The notes below the pieces were generated by a model, which made no database searches, was not told where the DNA came from, and worked only from the letters and a program-made list of their open reading frames with translations. A DNA stretch of 64,000 bases, taken from positions 3,906,001 through 3,970,000 of the forward strand of contig JAJQJQ010000019.1 of assembly GCA_028622995.1 (NCBI GenBank), written 5' to 3'. Every line of letters starts with the position of its first letter. Positions within the stretch are counted from its first letter, which is position 1. Shown here one piece after another: positions 1 to 11,248 of this stretch. A program made the translations under genes and the position numbers. The stretch is from Panagrolaimus kolymaensis (lineage: Eukaryota > Nematoda > Chromadorea > Rhabditida > Panagrolaimidae).

Positions 1-2009
1 ATTTGAACTGTGCCACCCGAAAGTAAAATATTTCCATAAAGATCATCAGAAAATTTCAAAGGCATTTTTGAAACAATTTCCATTAAAATTTTCGCAAAAT
101 CATTATTAAACCAAATTTCGCCGATTTCAAACCAAATCCTCGAAGAATATTGAAGTTTATTTTTTTCTATTCGCTTAAATGCATTATTGGTGAATGAAGA
201 ATTTTTTCGTGAAAGTAAAACTGGCGGAGGATCATTATTTCTCATACTTATATTTTTAGTTTTATTTTTGTTATTAAATTTTGTTAATTCTTTTGTTGGG
301 TCCAATGGAATATAGCAGTGTTGTTCTTTAAATTCATCCCTTTTTAAAGGTAAATTATTTTTCGTGGCTTCAGGAAAATTAAATGAATTAATTTCGGATG
401 AAAGTTGAGTGGAAATATCCAAACCCGAAACATTGAAATATGTTGCAAATTGAAGCATGGGTTCTCCATTAATTATGGGTAAAATTTCTGTTATGCTATG
501 ACCGATTTGAATTACAATTCCAGAAGGTTTTTTTCCTAAAAAAATTAATTATAAATAATTATGACAGAGTTATAAGCCGCTGTTAAAAAAATATTTGTAT
601 TATTTAAAATGACTAATGCATACCAAACAAAAAAGAAGGGAAGTAAATGAGCTATTTTTTGTAGGGTTTAAAATACTCTCAAACTACAAAAAAAAGAGAA
701 TTAGAATGGGTTCCGAGAATGATCGCAGCAAAAAAAGTGTTATAGCTCCAAGGATTTTTTCAACAAAGTTACTTACTTACCCCAAGGGAACTTACAAAAA
801 AAGTTAAAATATTTAAAAGAAGTTTGTTTTAAAAAAAATATTAACATAAAAATTATTTAAATACAAATGCAAACTTTATCCCTTCTTTTAACAACTTACC
901 ATATTTATTTTTTTAAACAGACTTTAATTTTAGGTTTTTAAATTTATAATTAAATTTTTTGCAAACTTTTCTTTGTAAAAAAAATTGAAAAAAAAGGTAA
1001 AAGTACAAATTTCTTATTTATAAATAGCTTTTTTTGAAACTCTATTTAATTAAATTGTGCTTCTTAGAGAACACAGAAAAAAATTAACACCCACTAAAAA
1101 AATTCTAACTACAGAAATTTTTTTCTCTGCCAAAAAATCTTAAAAATAAAAAAAATGTTTGTGAAAAACTTACTTGAAGCAATAAAAGATAAATATGCAT
1201 CTGAAACAGTGCAAATAGATTCAAATCCAACTTTTTCAAATAATACCTAAAAAAAATGTTTACGCATTTTAGACTTTTTTTTTATTGATATCATTTTGAC
1301 GCTGAAAAAAAATAAAATGACTCACATGCATTGCTTTTTCTTTATCATCTTCGGTTGCAGCAAGAGATTGGGTAAAAATTATTGAAGTTTTTGATGAATC
1401 AATATTTCTTTTGATAATAAAATTTTTAATTTGTTTTTCAATAAAATTCCAATTTGTTATTATTCCTCTTTGGATTATGGGCTCGAAATAAGGAGTACAA
1501 TCAAGGAAGCCAAGTTCTTGGATGCAATAAATTTCCTGAAAAAATTCAATGATTGATGATGCTTGGAAATTCCTTTTTTTTTTCAGATAAAAATGTTCTC
1601 TCAAAAGTGTAGAGTCAAAAGAATGTAAGGAATGCATTTGTGCAAAACAAAATCAAAAAATTTGTCACTTTTTTTCATTGACAGTAAATGATTCTTGTAA
1701 ATTATTGTCAAAAAATGATTACTTTCTTTTGAATGAGAGTAACATATTTTTGTTAAATATTGTTAAAAATCGTTTACTTTCTATAACAAAAAAATACTTT
1801 TTTGAAATTTGTTACCTTTTTAAAATGATTTTTGAATGAGAAAGTGCAAAATAATTACTCAACTAAAAACTAACCTTTTTTTCAAAAGATAAACATTCAT
1901 ACAAAGGATTTTCAAAATCCGATGTTCCAATTCTCAAATTTTTAGCTCCAATATCCACAATTACGCAACTAGGTGGCTTTGAAAAAGAAGAAGAAGTTGA
2001 TGAAACCAT
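1..2009 (-). CDS. divergent actin-like protein, 3' end outside window
   Basis: Exons complement(1..535, 1174..1246, 1326..1535, 1875..2009); the gene runs off the left edge. The first exon begins with a Ser-rich stretch, then the actin phosphate-1-like strand VIVDIGAKNLRIG. Exon 2 holds the actin-like IIQRGIITNW segment, exon 3 ends with AYLSFIAS (actin LSLYAS region), and the last part has GNILLSGGT, matching the actin SGGT loop. The phosphate-2 loop reads VIQIGHS where actins have MDSGDG, so nucleotide binding may be altered. Intron phases and the 73-nt third exon are the same as in the neighbour at 4246-6008, so the two are tandem duplicates. It could be an actin-related protein or a nematode-specific actin-like protein; the subfamily is not assignable by eye. 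Intron 3 is long (638 nt) and holds nothing recognisable. Confidence 0.85.
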
Positions 2010-2296
2010 TTTTTTACCCAAATAAAAAATCAATCAAGAATAAATATGACAAACAAAGTTTTTCTCTCCAAAAAATAAAAAAGGATGAACAATGAAATAA
2101 AAAGTAAAAATTTTTTATTGCTTTATTTATTCATTTTATCAGTGCAAATGAATCTTCCCTTTTTTACAAGTTTTTTAACCCCGTGATGATGATTTTTTTT
2201 TTGTCTGCAACATTTCATTAAAAAGAATGTCGTTTATTTGGAACACCTCTTTTTTTATATCGTTGCTCGTTTCAGGCTTTTGGGAAATAAACATAA

Positions 2297-2460
2297 ACAG
2301 TCATCTTTCAAATGAGCGGCAAAAGAAGAAACAAAAAAAGATGCGCAATTATTAAGGGATCAATATTCAGAGAAAAAATTTTTGTTTCATTATATTAGTT
2401 TAATCAAGATCAATCAAGTTCAATCAAGTTCAAGTTTACAAAGAAAAGCCTTGGATGATC
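2297..2460 (+). repeat. diverged dispersed direct repeat, copy 1
   Basis: This copy shares long stretches with 3839-3988: a start of the form AACAGTCATCTTT, a middle AAGGGATCAA followed by TCAGAGAAAAA, and an end CAAGTTCAAGTTTAC then TTGATC-like sequence. The two copies lie either side of the long inverted repeat in the same orientation. Family unknown. Confidence 0.7.
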
Positions 2461-2851
2461 TAAATCACATATAAACCTACAAAAGTCGATCGGCATTTCT
2501 TTAGTGAAAGATAAGTCGCAGATCGAGCTATGTGGCTCTGAACATAAAAAATACCTATGTTAATGAGTATGAAACTTCGTGGATTCATATATCGTTATTC
2601 GAGGCATCCAGTTACTTTTGGCATACATTTTTAGGGTTAAAAAAATAAATAAAAATTAATTGGAAAATAATAAAAATTGTCGCAATTCAAAAATTTTGAT
2701 TTCCAGACATACCGAACACATATATCAAGCATAGAGGAAGAAATAAATGAATCTCGTTTTGAATTACGGCCTGAATTGGGCATATGAATATTTTAAGGCA
2801 AATATTTTTAATTATTTTTTTAATAATTATTCGCTTTCATAGTTTTTATAG

Positions 2852-2967
2852 CCCTTCGCGGGCATCATGATGAAACAGAAAACTTCAAAGCTGAAATGAA
2901 AGCAAAAATGGACTTATGGATTCCGCAAAATGAAAAACCACGATTATTTGTTATTTTCTCGCGATAA
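2852..2967 (+). pseudogene. orphan coding-looking exon fragment
   Basis: An acceptor-like TTTTTATAG is followed by a frame open to a TAA at 2965-2967, with balanced amino acid usage unlike nearby noncoding DNA (it includes LRGHHDETENFK and MDLWIPQNEKPRLF). No upstream start or partner exon was found. It may be a relic of a transposase or of a gene displaced by the adjacent inverted repeat; I do not recognise the family. Confidence 0.25.
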
Positions 2968-2979
2968 TTTTTAGTTATC

Positions 2980-3397
2980 CGTTATTTCTTTGTGTTGTTA
3001 CTTTTTGTTTACTTTTTTTCTTTGTCTTCTTTTTTTTTTTGAAAAATAAATGTTGAAAAGATAAAAGCTGTGGTGGCACATACGCCGTTTGAACGAATAA
3101 ATGGTGGTTGAAGATATACCTTTTACATCTTTGGTTTTGAACGTAACGCAAAAGAAAAATGAGAAGAAACTAATTTAGAAGATTTAGAAAAAAGAAAAGG
3201 GAAACGGCGTTTTCAAAGGTAGCATTGGGCGTTACGTTCAAAACCAAAGATGTAAAAGGTATATCTTCAACCACCATTTATTCGTTCAAACGGCGTATGT
3301 GCCACCACAGCTTTTATCTTTTCAACATTTATTTTTCAAAAAAAAAAGAAGACAAAGAAAAAAAGTAAACAAAAAGTAACAACACAAAGAAATAACG
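2980..3397. repeat. long near-perfect inverted repeat (~170 bp arms)
   Basis: The left arm 2980-3149 is the reverse complement of the right arm 3229-3397, the only difference seen being one base in a T/A run (11 T against 10 A). The spacer is 79 nt of purine-rich DNA. The arms contain non-low-complexity sequence such as GCTGTGGTGGCACATACG, so this is not a trivial AT palindrome. It may be a foldback element or a recent inverted duplication; a transcript would form a long hairpin. Confidence 0.95.
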
Positions 3398-3838
3398 CAA
3401 TGAGAGAGTTTTAACACGTTAACCCGTCTTGATGTCCATCATCTTGAATATATTTTATTGGGAAACTGCATTACCATACCATTACCCTTTTGACGATTTC
3501 AGTATCAGCTTTGGGCTGGTCAATATGCTATTTGAAAGTTATTACTGACTTTACTTTGAATCTTCTCCAACCTCAACCATCCCCACATTCTCTTCCATTA
3601 TTCCAACAAAATCAACTGCTTTCATTCTATTCCACAAATGAAGCAATCAAGCAACTAAGTACCATCAACAAAACAACCTAACCGCATTTAACAATAGGTG
3701 GCATATATATACTGTTGCATATTATTTCGTGCACACTAAAAGCCAAGCACCAAATACTAAATTTTGGGCAGAGCAATGAACGTGTGTCGTCTGCCTTTGA
3801 ACTTTTAATTATGAAACTAATATTTTTTGCCCAAACAT

Positions 3839-3988
3839 CAACAGTCATCTTTGAAACGAGCGGCATAAGAAAATACAAAAAAAGCTTCGCAATTTTTAAG
3901 GGATCAAATATCAGAGAAAAATAATTTTGTTTCTTTATCTTAGGTTTATTAATCAAGTTCAAGTTTACTAAGAATCTTGGTTGATCTT
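3839..3988 (+). repeat. diverged dispersed direct repeat, copy 2
   Basis: This is the second copy of the repeat at 2297-2460, in the same orientation. It has the same order of shared blocks, with substitutions and small indels. Confidence 0.7.
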
Positions 3989-4245
3989 CCTTCTTTTTAA
4001 AAAGTTTAAAAAAATATCTTTTAGAATTAAATAAGGCCACTAATAAACTTATTTTTTTCCATTTCGAGAGTTTAAAAATATTTATAAAAAACAGATCTTG
4101 TACCAAAAGTTCAAGATATTCAAAAAAAAATATTTTCTGCGAGCGTTAAAGAAAAGAACAGCTTCTTTCGATGTAAGATCAAGTTGATATGTTTAACAAA
4201 AAAATTTAAAAAGATAAAATTTTTTATTAACATGCAAATTTTTTT

Positions 4246-6008
4246 CTAAATTTCAACAATTTCTGGAGATAAATATGGACTACTTTTTCGATAACTTGAT
4301 CGAAATGATCGATTTGAAGCTTGACTTCGACTTCTTCTCAACAATGGTCGATCTTCTCTGTCAATAAGTAACGCAGAAAAATCAGGACGATGTGCAAGAA
4401 TTTTAGCTCCTTTAAATGCCGCGAGTGACATATCCAATTCAGAAATAGCAGGCGACGATGATAGATTGGATGATTTATGGGTGGAATTTGAAACATATCC
4501 TTCCTCGTCGTCTTCGAAGACACCACCAAAATTTGGGCGAGAAAAAATTTCATTTGAAAATGAAACATTAACTTTCGATAATTTTGGTGAATATCCATCT
4601 ATGTTCGCTGCAAATCGCTCTTTCAACCCTCGAATTTTAGCTGTTCCACCCGAAAGAATAATATTGGAATATAAAAGTCCATGATAACCCATGGGTTTTA
4701 CGGATGAAATGGTTTCATAAAGTTGTTCAACAATTCCATAACAATTTTTCTTTCCCAAAAGGGAAGGTTGAAAAAGAATTTCAGGTGCATCAAAAAAAGA
4801 CTTCGAACTTGGTTTATGAGAAAAATTATTTTGAATATTTTGAAATTTTCGTGCGATTGGTGAATTTGAATTTTTTAAATATTTTAAATATCCCGGAGAT
4901 TCGATTGGAATTTCATCGTCGTCGGATTCAAATTTTTTTATCTCTAAATCATGATCCAAAGCCACAAAACAATTTGATTCTTTAAAAGCATCAAATTTTT
5001 CTCGGGCAAATGGCGATTTTCTATCCAAGTCATATGGAAGTTCCACCTCGGAAATAATTTGATTAGAAATATCGATTCCACCTACATCGAAAATTTTTGC
5101 ATTTTCAAACAAAGGTTTATCGTCGACGACTGGTAAAAATTGGGTTATTGAATGGCCGAGTTGAACCACGCATCCAGTTGATTTTCCTAAAATCTTCAAA
5201 TTTATTTCAGTGAAAAAAATATTAAAATTAGCAAAAATACTTGTTGCAACAAATGATAAATGTGCATCGGAAGTAAGATATAAGGAAGAAAAATTAAATT
5301 TTTCAAATAATATCTAAAAAAATTTATTCTTAACGATAAACATTTTTTCACATTATTCAAATTTATTTATAATTATTAGATAATTGTAATTCTATAATCA
5401 AAGTTTTATACTTGCCCTGAAAATTTATTTTGAGAAAAAAAAATTAATAATCAGAAGGCGTACAGAAAAAATGAGCTAAAGATGATTCTTTGACGCAAAT
5501 TTATATTTGGGTAATTTTTTGAATTAATTTTTAGTATTCTTTAAAATAGATCTTTTCCCAAAAAAAGTTAAAAGAAAAAAGTAATAAAAAAAACGGACTC
5601 ACATCCATCGCTTTTTCCTTATCTTTTTCTTTTGTCGCTAAAGATTGAGTGAAAATGATAGAACTTTTATTTGGTTCAATATTATTATTTGAATCAATAA
5701 AATATTGAATTAAATCTTCAATTATTGACCAATTTTTAATTATTCCACGTTCCACAGCATTTTCAAACCATGGAGCATCGTCTTCCATTAATTTTCCTTC
5801 CTTGACTGTGTAAAGTTTCTAAAAAAAAGATTCGTATGCTTTTTTTTCATAAAATAAAGTTTTGGAAAGGTTAAAAATCAAACTAAACACAGACTTTCGA
5901 CATGCATGGTGAACAAATAAGCAAAGGAATTTCTAATGCAGAAGTACCAAATCGAATTCCATGCGCTCCAACATCCACGATTACGGTAGTATTCAAAGAA
6001 TCATCCAT
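4246..6008 (-). CDS. divergent actin-like protein, complete (447 aa)
   Basis: Exons complement(4246..5186, 5241..5313, 5603..5818, 5895..6008), phases consistent, 1344 nt including the stop. Residues near 8-22 give VIVDVGAHGIRFG (actin phosphate-1), followed by an ERGIIKNW segment, LSFVATSRKSTGCVV (end of actin subdomain 1), then VQLGHSITQF where actin has DSGDGVTH. SNIILSGGTAKIRGLKERF matches the actin SGGT loop and AAFKGAKILA the C-terminal GGSILA region. A charged and Ser-rich insert (FESDDDEIPIESP) and an Arg/Ser-rich tail (LLRRSRSQASNRSFRSS) extend the fold. At 447 aa it exceeds conventional actin (about 375). The acidic residue of phosphate loop 2 is missing, so ATPase activity is doubtful. 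It is a tandem paralog of the gene at 1-2009. Confidence 0.9.
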
Positions 6009-6556
6009 TTTTAATTTAATTAATAAATAAATTTAAAAATGTTTAAAACAAAACAAAAAATCAAAAGTCTTGAACAAATGGAAAAAATCTAAAATCGACA
6101 ATTTTTTTATATACTCATTAGTTTTATTTTAGAGAGTTTTATTTTGTTTTACTGATAAGAAAAAAGAAAAGAAAAACCAAAAAAACAAAAACGAAGGAAG
6201 CCGAATTTTGTGTACGCAACAAAGAAAAAATAAAAGAAGAGAACTTAGTGACTCACAATTACTTGAACTTTCTGACGACTATGTAAGTTTCTTATGATTC
6301 AATGATGTAAGAATGAAAAAAAATCTAAAGTATGAAAGCGATTTAAAAATTCCAAACTTTATATTAATTTCATTGTTAGTTCGACTGTTACAAGATGTGA
6401 TTTTTTTTTATGTATTAAAATGAAGAACATAAAATGGAAATAATTTGAAGAAAAGGGTAAGTCAAAATAATGAAATAAAAAAATGACATATTTATTTAAT
6501 AAATAAATATTATAGAAAAGACCAAATATGCTGTTGGCAATTTGCTTATCCATTTT
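6009..6556. other. intergenic, no gene seen
   Basis: AT-rich spacer with several AAGAAAAAAG-type purine runs. The minus frame at 6359-6553 is hydrophobic low-complexity sequence with no splice context and was not called. Confidence 0.6.
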
Positions 6557-7205
6557 CTATTCAACTAATTCCCATGTTTGCATTGAAATAAAAACGATGT
6601 TGGGTTTATTCACATATTTATTTTTAAGTGGCGTAAACGCTTCTTCAAGTTCTTGAATTTCGGTTGGATTATGATTATGAAAGCTGATTCTAAAAAAATA
6701 ACTTAATAAAAAGCTAAGTTTAACTTCCTCAAATTTTATACTATTAATAAAAAAATTTTTACATAAGAATATCAAATTCTTTTGATAACAAAATATCTAC
6801 AATTTCTTTAACTTCACCAATTGTTTCATAAACAAGAGTAGTGAATAATGAAAATTCTTTTAAATTTGGTCCTAAAAGATATTTCAAAACTTTTGTTTTG
6901 ATATGTTTCATATTAACTCGTAATTTTGAATATAATGGAATAATATGATAAACATCTTCCAAAAGTAAATTTGCTTCATACTCAATATTTAATGATTGTT
7001 TAATTTCTCGCACATTTGATTCATTTATAAAATCATTTTTAGATGCAGCTTCGAAACTATTTAAACTTTGAATTCGTTTCTTTGAAAATTCTCGGGTCCA
7101 TGAATTAATTTGAATGAAATTTACAAGAGTTGAAGCGTCGCATATTTCGATGAATCGATTTTTAATTGTCCATGGAATCGAAAAAAATGGAAAAGCAGCT
7201 ACCAT
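6557..7205 (-). CDS. F-box-like lineage-specific protein (191 aa)
   Basis: Exons complement(6557..6689, 6763..7205), joined in phase. The start is the ATG at 7205; the longer open frame begins at a non-ATG codon. The N-terminus SIPWTIKNRFIEICDASTL looks like a degenerate F-box (hydrophobic-Pro-Trp, then Ile/Leu-rich helices, then FIQINSWTREF). A middle segment LLGPNLKEFSLFTTLVYE is shared with the two paralogs at 8767-9369 and 9738-10424. F-box proteins join substrates to SCF ubiquitin ligases; assignment here rests on resemblance and nematode context. The second exon encodes a conserved ISFHNHNPTEIQELEEAF-type tail. Confidence 0.6.
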
Positions 7206-7874
7206 TGTCAAATTTTAGGTTATTAGATTTTGAAAAAGAGATAATTTTCAGAGTAATAATAAATGAAACAAAAAATTGTGGATTTTTGATTCATTTTATT
7301 ATTATTGTTGTTGCTTTAGTTTTGATGACAAAAGTCGTCAAAGTGTGGCTTAAAAAGGTAAAGGTCACAAAACTTTGTTTATCTATGGACTCCCATTCAC
7401 CACCATGCATTTATAAAATATATGTCTCGTCTATTTTTCATGGATGATATTTAATTAAACGAAAAAATAATATCTTTACAAGAAATTCTTTACTGTATTT
7501 TTTTCTCGAAGAGTGAAAATGCTTCAAAAAACTTTTTAGTCCATAAAAAAATACGCTCTACTTTAAAATTTATAAAAATGGAATAACAAACAATAAAGAA
7601 ATACAAAAGGTTGTTTTTTCTCATAAAAGCCACGTTTTTTCGCCACTTTTCAGGCAGACACATCCATTAAAATTTTATTATTTTTTATACAAAAATCATT
7701 GTTATTAAAATTCGGTCTTTTGTTATTATTATTACTGATTGGAACAATTTTATAATAAATAGAAATCGAGATAATGGAATATTAAAAAGGCAATGAATAA
7801 AAAATTCTATATAAATCCATTTTCAAGCTTAGATCGTAAAATAAATATTTTTTAGTAAATTTGGAAGAAGAAAA
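7206..7874. promoter_or_regulatory. divergent intergenic region with TATA-like box and trans-splice-like acceptor
   Basis: This lies between divergently transcribed genes. A TATA-like CTATATAAATCC at about 7808-7818 is followed by ATATTTTTTAG at 7845-7855, a spliced-leader-type acceptor about 20 nt before the ATG of the secreted protein gene. The plus frame at 7166-7447 overlaps the minus gene and is not convincing. Confidence 0.45.
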
Positions 7875-8601
7875 ATGCTTCGTCTTCTTTTTCTCATTTT
7901 TTTCATCCCAGCTGTGCACCTTCAAGAAATTGTTGCATTGGAATGCTCCGATGAGCAAAGCAAGGTTTGGAACAACTAATTTTTATAGTCTCCGAAAAAA
8001 AGTTTATATTCAATCAAAAAAATTTTTCAGAAGCTCGAATCTTGTTATCACGAACATTTTGCATTCATTGGCATTCCAAAAACTCAAAACGTTGATTACA
8101 ATTTTTACTCAAATTTTTCTAAAAGCATTCCATTAGAAAATTATCCAAAAATTCGTGAAGAATTTCGTAATTGCTTGGGTGAAGAAATAATTGAAAATTG
8201 CATAAATGAAAAAGGATTTTCTAAAATAGAATTTGCTAAAGGAAATGAAAAAAATTTTGCTATCGATTTTTCGCTCATGGATTATAATTGCGGAGATGGA
8301 TTCCCTCGTAAGTTAAAATTTCCACCGGAATAGTTTTAAAATAATAAAATATACATACTTTTTTGTTTTAGTTTTCAAATCTATCCATGATTGTTTAATT
8401 AATTTCAATTACACTTCATGTTCATGTGACAAGAAACCAGCAGTCGATTGTTCAGATTATAAACAAAACATTGAATGTTATTCAAATTGTGCCAAAAATT
8501 TTTGTGGAGATAACGCATACACTTTAACTCATACTACCCTTTCCATTAAAGGATGTTATGAATCACCTCAATGTGAAACATGTTTACCAAAGAAAAAATA
8601 A
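7875..8601 (+). CDS. secreted cysteine-rich protein (198 aa)
   Basis: Exons 7875..7964, 8031..8307, 8372..8601; phases fit and the frame ends in TAA. The first 20 or so residues (MLRLLFLIFFIPAVHLQ) form a typical signal peptide. The mature part has about 14 cysteines, dense in the last exon (TSCSCDKKPAVDC, CYSNCAKNFC, GCYESPQCETCLPKKK), so it is probably disulfide-bonded and exported. It resembles the loose class of nematode small secreted Cys-rich proteins; I do not recognise a named family. It sits inside a cluster of minus-strand F-box-like genes and has its own TATA-like promoter. Confidence 0.85.
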
Positions 8602-8766
8602 ATTGATTACATCGATTGTTGCTTCGTATCATACAAATAATAATTTGGGTTAATAAATAATTAAATAAATAAGCAAAGCATTTATTGTTATATATTTTAA
8701 CGAAAAACAAAAAATTGCAAAAATATAACTACAAAAATTACCAGCAAATTTTTTGTTGCAATAACT

Positions 8767-9369
8767 TTAAAGAGCTTTAACATAATAATCATCACCTTCC
8801 ATTTTCTTATATTTATCTTTCAATGGTTTTAAAGCCTATTTTAATTCTCTAATTTCTTTAGGATTATTGTTAGAAAAATCAACACTGAAATAAATTAATT
8901 TAATTAAAAATAGCGCTTAAATAAAAAGGCTTACACGAGTTTATCGAAATCTTTCTTTAATAAAATTTTTATAAATTCTTTAATTTCATCAATGTTTTTA
9001 TAAATAATTTTTGTGCTTAACGATAATTTTTTTAAATTTGGTCCTATTAAATATTTTAATACTTTTATATCAAAATTGCCATTCGTAATTACTAATTTAA
9101 AATACGCTGGAATAATATGTAAAACATCCGTCAATGATAAAAAAGCAGAGAGATTTAGTGATTTCAAGAATTTGGGAATCATTTTGTAAATCGCATTTAA
9201 AGTTTTTTTGGTAAGATGATAAATAAATAAAACTTCGAATTCGTTTATTTGATAATTTTTGAGTCCATGAATTAATTTGAACAAAAGCTGAAAGAGTTTG
9301 AGTATCACAAATTTCGATGAATCGATTTTGAATTAACCAGGGAAACTTTGCGAAAGCCAAAGAATACAT
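8767..9369 (-). pseudogene. F-box-like paralog, frameshifted and with internal stop
   Basis: Homologous exons are complement(8767..8884, 8935..9369). The first part reads FPWLIQNRFIEICDTQTL and SNKRIRSF in one frame. Near 9140-9180 the homology (LTDVLHIIPAYF, LIGPNLKKLSL) continues in another frame, so an indel separates the halves. The second exon reads NNNPKEIRELK, then TAG (8836-8838), then ALKPLKDKY, matching the paralogous tail apart from the stop. Two independent lesions argue for a pseudogene rather than a single sequencing error. Confidence 0.8.
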
Positions 9370-9737
9370 ATTTTAATAAGATTCAATGTGGACAAGGATA
9401 AAACTTTTCCATTATAAAAATCAATTAAAACCAAAGGTTTATTTATAAGTGCCCTTGTTGTTGACAAGGTTCGAACGAAAATAGCTTCTGAGAACAAAGG
9501 TCACCAAACAAAAAAAGGGTAGGTTGCAACAGAAAATTTAGGTTTGGCGTAAGAAAACATCTCAAAGCAAAGAATATATTTAAGATTTTATTATTTTTTA
9601 TAATCTTTTTATATCTTTTTTGAGAGCTTACGTAGCAAAAAAATAAATAACATAAAAATCTTTTTTGTAAAAAAAACATAAAAAAAAAACGCTTTATTGA
9701 AAACAAATAATTCAAAAAATTTGTAATAGATTCAATA

Positions 9738-10424
9738 CTAATCAGGATAGAAATAAAAATGGCACGAATTCTTTTTATATATTTTTCTGAGCGGCTTAAA
9801 CGCCTTATTGAGTTGTCGTTTTTCTTTTTTATGCGTATATTTGAAACTAATTCTAAAAAAAATTCTGTAAATTTATATAGGAACTTTAATTGAAAATAGC
9901 CAAAAAAAAACTTACGAAATTTTATTGAAATTTTTTGATAACAAAATATCAACAATTTCATTCAGTTCCTTAACTGATTTATAAATAAGGTCAGCATGTA
10001 AAAAAAGATGGTTTAAATTTGGTCCAAGAATAAGGTGTTTCAAAGCTTTTATATCAATGTCGATTGCCATAATATTTAATTGAGAATATGATGGAATAAT
10101 GTTTAAAACATTTGCTAATGATACTACAGTATTTTCAATCAATGGTTCAACATACAATTTTTCTTTAATTTCTAACAATTCTGATGAATCACACCAGTCA
10201 TCCTGCAACTTGTATCCATAAAAAACAACAGTATCTGCATTTTGAATTCGTTTATTTGATAATTTGCGAGTAAATAAATTTATTTGAACAAAATTAGAAA
10301 GAGTTTGAGTGTCACAAATTTCAATGAAACGATTTTGAATTACCCATGGAAGATTTGGAAATGGAAAAGAAATCGGCTTTGGTTTTTGTTTTACCCATGG
10401 AAATGAAGGAAATACAAAAGGCAT
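9738..10424 (-). CDS. F-box-like lineage-specific protein (207 aa)
   Basis: Exons complement(9738..9852, 9916..10424), joined in phase. The chosen ATG at 10424 gives MPFVFPSFPWVKQK. A longer frame starts at TTG and was rejected. NLPWVIQNRFIEICDTQTL is the shared F-box-like block, preceded by a second FPWV copy that looks like a partial internal duplication. HLILGPNLNHLFLHADLIYK matches its paralogs. The second exon becomes Lys-rich (YTHKKEKRQLNKAFKPLRK), unlike the acidic equivalent in the 6557-7205 gene. It is probably an SCF substrate adaptor, by family analogy only. Confidence 0.6.
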
Positions 10425-10954
10425 AGTTGCTGCTAATACAGTTTTTTTATGAAACAAAAATTTTTCAAATGAACCTAATAATTTTATTGAGAAAAAAAAT
10501 ATGGAATACCTCGTGGTGGATATTTATTATTCTCATCCTTTAGTTCATTTTATAAGGCGTCAAAAAGTGCCTAAAAATACTTGACAAAAGAAGATTATTA
10601 ATAACCCTCAAGATACAAAAAAAGATAGGAACTTATTTATCGATTTTTCCATTATGGCTTTGGTTTAGGCAAAAACAAACAAAAATTTTGTCCTTTTACA
10701 ACGTTGCTGCTGCTTCTGAATGGCCATAGTTTAATTTTATATGTTTACATGTCTGTGTTTCATAATCTTTTATTTTAATCAAGTTTGTTTTAAATGTTAA
10801 AATACACAATCAAGAATGATAAAAAATAACTTTATTTTTTATTCAAAAAATTACAAAAATTTTAAATAAAAATCATTATTTAATTAACGCAAGTTCTGTT
10901 TTTTTAATTACCTTCTCATTCCCGTCCTCAACATCCTTACTCTGTCCCTTTGGT
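10425..10954. other. intergenic, nothing recognisable
   Basis: AT-rich spacer between two minus-strand genes. No open frame with coding character or splice structure was seen. It presumably holds the promoter of the 9738-10424 gene and the 3' end of the peptide gene downstream. Confidence 0.5.
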
Positions 10955-11248
10955 TTAGATAATAAACTCACTTGATTGTTGTTGCTCTTGATTTTCATCA
11001 ATAACATAAACATTTCGAGTGATATTCACATTTTTCTTTTCCGTTCGCTTTTCATTTTCATTTTTGAGACTTGGTAATTCGGTGTTGCCACCACCTTCCA
11101 AGTCAGGAGTTAGGGTTTGTTGCTGCTTTTCCAAGCCTAAAAATCTTCCTGAAAATTTTACTATTCCATTTTATAAATATTCCTTACCATGAATTTGGAC
11201 CACAAAAATCAAGCAGCAGAGCGCTACAAAAAGTAGCGACCGCTGCAT
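10955..11248 (-). CDS. small secreted peptide (80 aa)
   Basis: Exons complement(10955..11136, 11188..11248) join in phase and end in TAA. The first exon encodes a strong signal peptide (MQRSLLFVALCCLIFVVQIHG). The mature part is short, hydrophilic and Lys/Glu/Asn/Gln-rich (LEKQQQTLTPDLEGGGNTE, KRTEKKNVNITRNVYVI), with no cysteines and one NIT N-glycosylation motif. A GTGAGT donor-like site just before the stop leaves open an extra 3' exon, which I could not place. No family recognised; it could be a peptide precursor. Confidence 0.6.

Larger units (their letters stand above)
2010..4245. other. repeat-rich intergenic region between two actin-like genes
   Basis: This gap of about 2.2 kb carries a long inverted repeat, two copies of a diverged direct repeat and one short coding-looking stretch, each listed separately. 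The short open frames at 3490-3681, 3715-3924 and 3678-4106 lack recognisable domains or gene structure. No intact gene was seen. Confidence 0.6.

Noticed and set aside
9443..9961. Long minus frame of 172 codons
   Set aside because: It is mostly Phe/Lys/Ile low complexity in intergenic DNA and only crosses the second exon of the F-box-like gene in a different frame for most of its length.
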